NCBI RefSeq assembly: GCF_030160635.1
Contig: NZ_BSOS01000065.1
Location: 186,001 to 250,000 of the forward strand
DNA from: Acidocella aquatica
Lineage (GTDB): Bacteria; Pseudomonadota; Alphaproteobacteria; Acetobacterales; Acetobacteraceae
Reading direction: 5' to 3'
DNA: 64,000 bases
Both the position numbers and the translations under genes were made by a program. A model generated the notes under the pieces. The model searched no databases and was not told where the DNA came from. It was given only the letters and a program-made list of their open reading frames with translations. This document shows positions 60,121 to 64,000 of this stretch, in pieces (within the stretch, counting starts at the first letter, position 1; each line of letters opens with the position of its first letter).

Positions 60121-62228
60121 CGCGCCATGGCGTGCGCTTCGCAATAGGCGTGGCGCTCGGCCTCGGTGTCATCATGCGCGCTCAGCCGCTCCATGAGCGC
60201 GGCGGCGATCCCGGTTGGGTCAAGCCTGTCTGAAACGGTTTTGACATAGCCGGGTGCCGCGATGTTTTCCGCGAGGTCATGGCTGGCGACGGTTGGCAGC
60301 CCGGCGGCTATGCAATCCTGCAAGGTGCCGGAGATGTTGCCGGGCTGGCCCTCGCGCAGTTGCAGCGCGCAATCAGCGGCCAGCAGATAATCACGGTAGG
60401 CGCGCTCGGGCACAAAGCTTTGGCCAAAGCCCAGCTTGGCGGAAATGCCGAGCTGGGCTGCGAGTTTCTCGAATGCCTCGGTGTCTTCGCTGGGTTCGCC
60501 AACAAATATCAGCCTGGCGCCTTGCAACTGCGCAAAGGCTTGCAGCGCGGCGGGGATGCCTTTGTTGCGGGTGATGAAGCCCAGGCTGATAATAAGTTTT
60601 TCATCCGCCGCAATGCCCAGCGCGGCGCGCGCCCGTTGCCGGGCCGCCGCCGTGCGCGGGGCAAAATCTCGCTGCAGGGCGAAGGGCAGATGCTTTGCCG
60701 CCACGCCAAAGCGCGCCGCCACCTCGGCCACCGGCTGCGGGCTGTGAAAGATCAGCGGCCGCGCGGCGCGCGCGAGTTCACCCAGAAAACTGGCTTCGCG
60801 CAGGTGTTCATCCCTGGACCAGGCGATAATCTCGCGCGGCGCCACGCTGCGCCCCAGCTCCCGGCTGGCCCAGGCGGCGGCGGGTTTGGGGCCGTTGCGG
60901 GTCGCGAGGCCCAGCAGGCGGGAGTCATGGCAGAGCACGGCGCTGCCCCATTTCACGGCCAGATCGTAAATTTCGCCATGCAGTGGCGCGTTGCCGATAA
61001 CGCTGAGCACACGGTCATATTCCGGCGCGGTGTGAGCCAGTGCGGACGCCTGCGCGGTGGAAATGAGCGTGACATCAGCCAGCGGCGCCAGCGCGCGCGC
61101 CAGGGCGGCGGAATAACCGGCGATGCCGGATTTTTCCGGGGGCAGGGGGGTGAGCATGGCGATGCGGGGTTTTCCGCGCCGCAAAATGGCGGGGGCGGGC
61201 AGGGGCAGCGCACCCCAGAGCGAGGCGGCGACGGCCTGGCCGCTGAAGGGGCGCCAGATGTCTGCCTGCGCGGAAATAATTTCCGCCCGCCGCGCCGGGC
61301 CGCGCACCAGCGCCTCCAGAATCCCGGCCAGCCCCGCCGCATCCTCCGGCGCGAAAAGCTCCCCCGCCGCCACGCCCAGGGCGCGGTGGGCCGCGATATC
61401 CGAGGCGATGGAGGGCACCCCCGCGGCGGCGGCCTCGATGACGGGCAGCGAAAACCCTTCCGCCCGCGAGGGGGTGACGACGCAGAGCGCCCGCGCATAG
61501 AGCGCACGCATCTGCGCATCGCTCACCCGGCCGGGAAGCTCCACCCGCGTGATCGCGCGCAGGCGCGCCGCCGTCTCCGCCCGGCAGTTGCCGCTGATTA
61601 CCAGGGGAATGTGGCGCAGCACGGGGCTGGCGGCATGGGCGCGGGCGAGTAATTCGGGGTTTTTGCGGGCATCATCGCCGCCGACCATGAGAATATGGCG
61701 CGGCGGCAGCGGCGTAATGCCCTCCGCCCAGGGCGGCAGCGCCACGCCGGTTATATGCGCGCGCACCGGGCCATAGAGGGCGCGCAGGCGCTCAGCGGTG
61801 TCCTCCGAGTTCGGGAAAAACACATCATAGCGCTTCAGCCAGGCCATCGCGGCGAAATAGTCCAGCCGGTTGAGCGGGTGGGTGAGGTAGTTCGCCTGGT
61901 CGTCATAGGGGATGAAATCATGCACGCACACCGCCTTGGTGATGCCGGGTTCGTGCAGCAGGCGCGCCAAAAAATGCTGGTCAGGGCTCATCGGCGAGGG
62001 GTTGAGCAACACCGCCCCCGGCGGGAGGTCCGGCAGGTAGGCGTGGGGTGAGAGCACCGCCGCCCGCGCGGCCATATCAGCGGGCAGCGGCGGCAGCGCG
62101 GGGGTGAACAGGCCGATGAACGGCTCCGGCGCATGGGCGATGAGATTGCGCGCGTGGTTGCCGATGCCGCGTTCGCTATAGTTGCGGTCCTGCAGGCAGC
62201 GCATGTCGATAATGAGGCGGGGCGGCAT
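60081..62228 (-). CDS. Tandem-module GT4-type glycosyltransferase
   Basis: About 715 residues with two GT-B modules in series. The first (1-360) has GGDDARKNPELLARAHAAS, VVTPSRAEGFSLPVIEAAAA and GVPSIASDIAAH; the second (370-715) has MLTPLPPEKSGIAGYSAALA, ISLGFITRNKGIPAALQAFA, LQLREGQPGNISGTLQDCI and AAGLPTVASHDLAE. Each has the GT4 E-x7-E-like site. This is the arrangement of bifunctional or polymerising sugar transferases. ATG 62228 fits; the open frame continues another 560 codons upstream, but that part is antisense to the FAD gene. Donor unknown. Confidence 0.85.
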   Translation of the reverse strand: MPPRLIIDMRCLQDRNYSERGIGNHARNLIAHAPEPFIGLFTPALPPLPADMAARAAVLSPHAYLPDLPPGAVLLNPSPMSPDQHFLARLLHEPGITKAVCVHDFIPYDDQANYLTHPLNRLDYFAAMAWLKRYDVFFPNSEDTAERLRALYGPVRAHITGVALPPWAEGITPLPPRHILMVGGDDARKNPELLARAHAASPVLRHIPLVISGNCRAETAARLRAITRVELPGRVSDAQMRALYARALCVVTPSRAEGFSLPVIEAAAAGVPSIASDIAAHRALGVAAGELFAPEDAAGLAGILEALVRGPARRAEIISAQADIWRPFSGQAVAASLWGALPLPAPAILRRGKPRIAMLTPLPPEKSGIAGYSAALARALAPLADVTLISTAQASALAHTAPEYDRVLSVIGNAPLHGEIYDLAVKWGSAVLCHDSRLLGLATRNGPKPAAAWASRELGRSVAPREIIAWSRDEHLREASFLGELARAARPLIFHSPQPVAEVAARFGVAAKHLPFALQRDFAPRTAAARQRARAALGIAADEKLIISLGFITRNKGIPAALQAFAQLQGARLIFVGEPSEDTEAFEKLAAQLGISAKLGFGQSFVPERAYRDYLLAADCALQLREGQPGNISGTLQDCIAAGLPTVASHDLAENIAAPGYVKTVSDRLDPTGIAAALMERLSAHDDTEAERHAYCEAHAMARYAASLLELLELA

Positions 62229-62264
62229 TGGCGTTGCGGGCTTTCCGGTTATAGAGCGGAGATT

Positions 62265-63851
62265 ATGGCAATTTATCCCAAACGCATAACCGGCCTGCGC
62301 CTGCCCCTGGACCATGACGAGGCGCAACTGCGCGCCGCTGTTTGCGCGGCTTTCGGCGTGGCCGATGCGCAATTGCTGGGTATGCAGGTGTTCCGCCGCG
62401 CCTTCGATGCGCGCAAGAAGAGCGACATCACGCTGGTCTACACCATCGATGCCGAGCTTGCCGTGCCCGTCGCTCAGGGCGAGCCGGTGCCCGATGTTGC
62501 GTATAAATTCGTCACCCAGGCCAAGGTGCCGCCAGCCCGGCGCCCGGTGGTCATCGGCACCGGGCCGTGCGGCATATTCGCGGCGCTGGTGCTGGCGCAG
62601 ATGGGCTTCGCGCCGATCATCCTGGAGCGCGGCAAGGTCGTCCGCCAGCGCACGAAGGACACCTGGGGCCTGTGGCGGCGCGGTGTGCTCAACCCGGAAT
62701 CCAACGTGCAGTTCGGCGAGGGCGGGGCGGGCACCTTCTCTGACGGCAAGCTCTATTCGCAGATCAAGGACCCGCGCCACCTCGGCCGCAAGGTGCTCAC
62801 CGAGTTCGTGAAGGCCGGCGCGCCGGAAGAGATACTCTTTGTCGCCAAACCGCATATCGGCACCTTCCGCCTGGTCGGCATGGTCGAGACGATGCGCGCG
62901 AGCATCGAGGCGCTGGGCGGTGAATACCGTTTTGGCTGCAAGGTGGCTGACATCGAGATCACCGGGGGCCAGGTGCGCGCGGTGGTGCTGGAATCGGGCG
63001 AGCGGATCGAGACCAGCCATGCCGTACTGGCGGTGGGCCATTCCGCGCGCGACACCTTCGCGATGCTGCACCAGCGCGGCGTGTTCATGGAGGCGAAGCC
63101 CTTTTCGGTCGGCTTCCGCATCGAGCATCCGCAATCGATGATCGACCAGCACCGCTTTGGCGCCTTCGCGGGCAACCCGATTCTGGGCGCGGCGGATTAC
63201 AAGCTGGTGCACCACGCGGGCAACGGCCGCTCGGTCTATAGTTTTTGCATGTGCCCCGGCGGCACGGTGGTGGCCGCCACCTCCGAGCCGGGGCGCGTGG
63301 TGACCAACGGCATGAGCCAGTATTCGCGCAATGAGCGCAACGCCAATGCGGGCATCGTGGTCGGCATCACGCCCGCTGACTACCCCGGCGATGTGCTGGC
63401 CGGTGTGGAATTCCAGCGCCGCTGGGAGTCTGCCGCCTATGTCGCGGGCGGCGGCACTTATGCGGCGCCGGGGCAGCTGGTGGGGGATTTCATCGCCGGG
63501 CGGGCCTCCAAGGCGTTTGGCGAGGTGCTGCCCTCCTACAAACCGGGCGTTCACCTCACCGACCTCGCCCCCACCCTGCCTGATTACGCCATCGCCGCCA
63601 TCCGCGAGGCGCTGCCCGCCTTCGAGAAGCAGATACGCGGGTTTTCCCGGCCCGATGCGGTGCTGACCGGGGTAGAAACCCGCACCTCCTCGCCGGTGCG
63701 CATCACCCGGGGGCGCGATTTCTGCTCGCTCAACACCCAGGGGCTCTATCCGGCGGGCGAGGGGGCGGGTTATGCGGGCGGCATTCTCTCCGCCGGGGTG
63801 GATGGCATCAAGGTCGCCGAGGCGGTGGGGCTGAGCCTGATGGGCGGATGA
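62265..63851 (+). CDS. FAD-dependent oxidoreductase (COG2509-type)
   Basis: A 528-residue flavoprotein. A short N-terminal domain (MAIYPKRITGLRLPLDHDEA) precedes the FAD Rossmann motif VVIGTGPCGIFAALVLAQMG. FGEGGAGTFSDGKLYSQIKD, then SHAVLAVGHSARDTFAML and CMCPGGTVVAATSEPGRVV fit the uncharacterised FAD-dependent dehydrogenase family. Substrate unknown. CGGAGA lies 6 nt before ATG 62265. It is divergent from the tandem glycosyltransferase with a 36-bp gap. Confidence 0.88.
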   Translation: MAIYPKRITGLRLPLDHDEAQLRAAVCAAFGVADAQLLGMQVFRRAFDARKKSDITLVYTIDAELAVPVAQGEPVPDVAYKFVTQAKVPPARRPVVIGTGPCGIFAALVLAQMGFAPIILERGKVVRQRTKDTWGLWRRGVLNPESNVQFGEGGAGTFSDGKLYSQIKDPRHLGRKVLTEFVKAGAPEEILFVAKPHIGTFRLVGMVETMRASIEALGGEYRFGCKVADIEITGGQVRAVVLESGERIETSHAVLAVGHSARDTFAMLHQRGVFMEAKPFSVGFRIEHPQSMIDQHRFGAFAGNPILGAADYKLVHHAGNGRSVYSFCMCPGGTVVAATSEPGRVVTNGMSQYSRNERNANAGIVVGITPADYPGDVLAGVEFQRRWESAAYVAGGGTYAAPGQLVGDFIAGRASKAFGEVLPSYKPGVHLTDLAPTLPDYAIAAIREALPAFEKQIRGFSRPDAVLTGVETRTSSPVRITRGRDFCSLNTQGLYPAGEGAGYAGGILSAGVDGIKVAEAVGLSLMGG

Positions 63852-63923
63852 AACATATTTCCTATCGGCAAACCATGGTATAGAGAGGATATAATTGCCC
63901 GCCACGCCACAGGAGCAGGAAAA

Positions 63924-64000
63924 TGTTGTCGCAGAAATGCAAATATGCGTTGCAGGCGTTGCTGGTGCTGGCGCGCCAGAACAGCGACGAGTTGCTGCTG
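63924..64000 (+). CDS. Rrf2 family transcriptional regulator, 5' part only
   Basis: The first 25 codons, MLSQKCKYALQALLVLARQN and then SDELLL, are the Rrf2 N-terminal helix (MLSxKxKYALxALxxLA), with GGAGCAGG 5 nt before ATG 63924. The winged-helix and cysteine ligands lie beyond the window, so it cannot be told whether it is an iron-sulfur regulator such as IscR. The 72-bp gap from the FAD gene has AATATATCC-like AT-rich sequence. Confidence 0.75.

Noticed and set aside
62229-63905. Upstream extension of the tandem glycosyltransferase frame
   Set aside because: It is antisense to the complete FAD oxidoreductase, shows no domain and is explained by GC-rich codon bias.

Overview
The window is GC-rich chromosomal DNA of an alphaproteobacterium. 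The markers are GcrA, MipZ, the LolA/MarR/Xth block, an ELM1-like protein, a bacterial arginyl/leucyl-transferase and a triheme cytochrome of the acetic-acid-bacterium dehydrogenase type. Acetobacteraceae (Acidocella/Acidiphilium-like) is the best guess, but this is inference because no rRNA is present. Genes are dense, often overlapping by ATGA or GTGA. I see no tRNA, rRNA, IS element, integrase, phage gene or CRISPR array, so this looks like stable core genome with small lineage-specific insertions.

Layout. 0-3 kb: partial SAM methyltransferase, comF, grxC, DUF1178 and the iron exporter mbfA. 3-8.3 kb: a TPR sulfotransferase, a TPR/GT9-like protein, an MFS transporter and a polysaccharide export lipoprotein. 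8.3-13 kb: class II aldolase, a globin-coupled chemoreceptor, moeB, an SH3-like secreted protein, gcrA and a cold shock protein. 13-21 kb: aminopeptidase, marR-lolA-xth, phosphatase, GST, prs, proC and ybjN. 20.6-25.3 kb: queE-queD, eno, a cysteine-tailed nitronate monooxygenase and a Pr6Pr membrane protein. 25.3-31 kb: mipZ behind a dense GANTC cluster, cobA, an aspartoacylase-like protein, ELM1 and a large unrecognised protein. 31-36.3 kb: cupin, bpt, GT87, hydrolase, YihY, aminoglycoside/choline-type phosphotransferase and a small membrane protein.

36.3-42.3 kb holds a divergent cluster: transglutaminase and a fused ATP-grasp/alpha-E protein on the minus strand, and separate ATP-grasp and alpha-E genes on the plus strand. 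Its usual fourth partner, a transglutaminase-DUF2126 ligase, lies at 56.6 kb. Together these are the predicted amide-bond-forming system whose chemistry is unproven; the proteasome-like Anbu peptidase that often accompanies it is absent here. 42.3-64 kb: polytopic glycosyltransferases, lpxB with a nitrilase and a GNAT protein, a triheme cytochrome c, hisI, ppk2, a glutamate-synthase-like protein, anmK, tyrS, a tandem-module glycosyltransferase, an FAD oxidoreductase and the start of an Rrf2 regulator.

The most interesting signals are five GANTC sites in 55 bp upstream of mipZ with gcrA (preceded by a DnaA-box-like site) in the same window; the four-part ATP-grasp/alpha-E/transglutaminase/DUF2126 set with one apparently degenerate ATP-grasp copy; a QueD lacking its catalytic cysteine; a 27-bp triplicated repeat that supplies a stop codon; and a glycosyltransferase tail remnant next to an intact paralogue.
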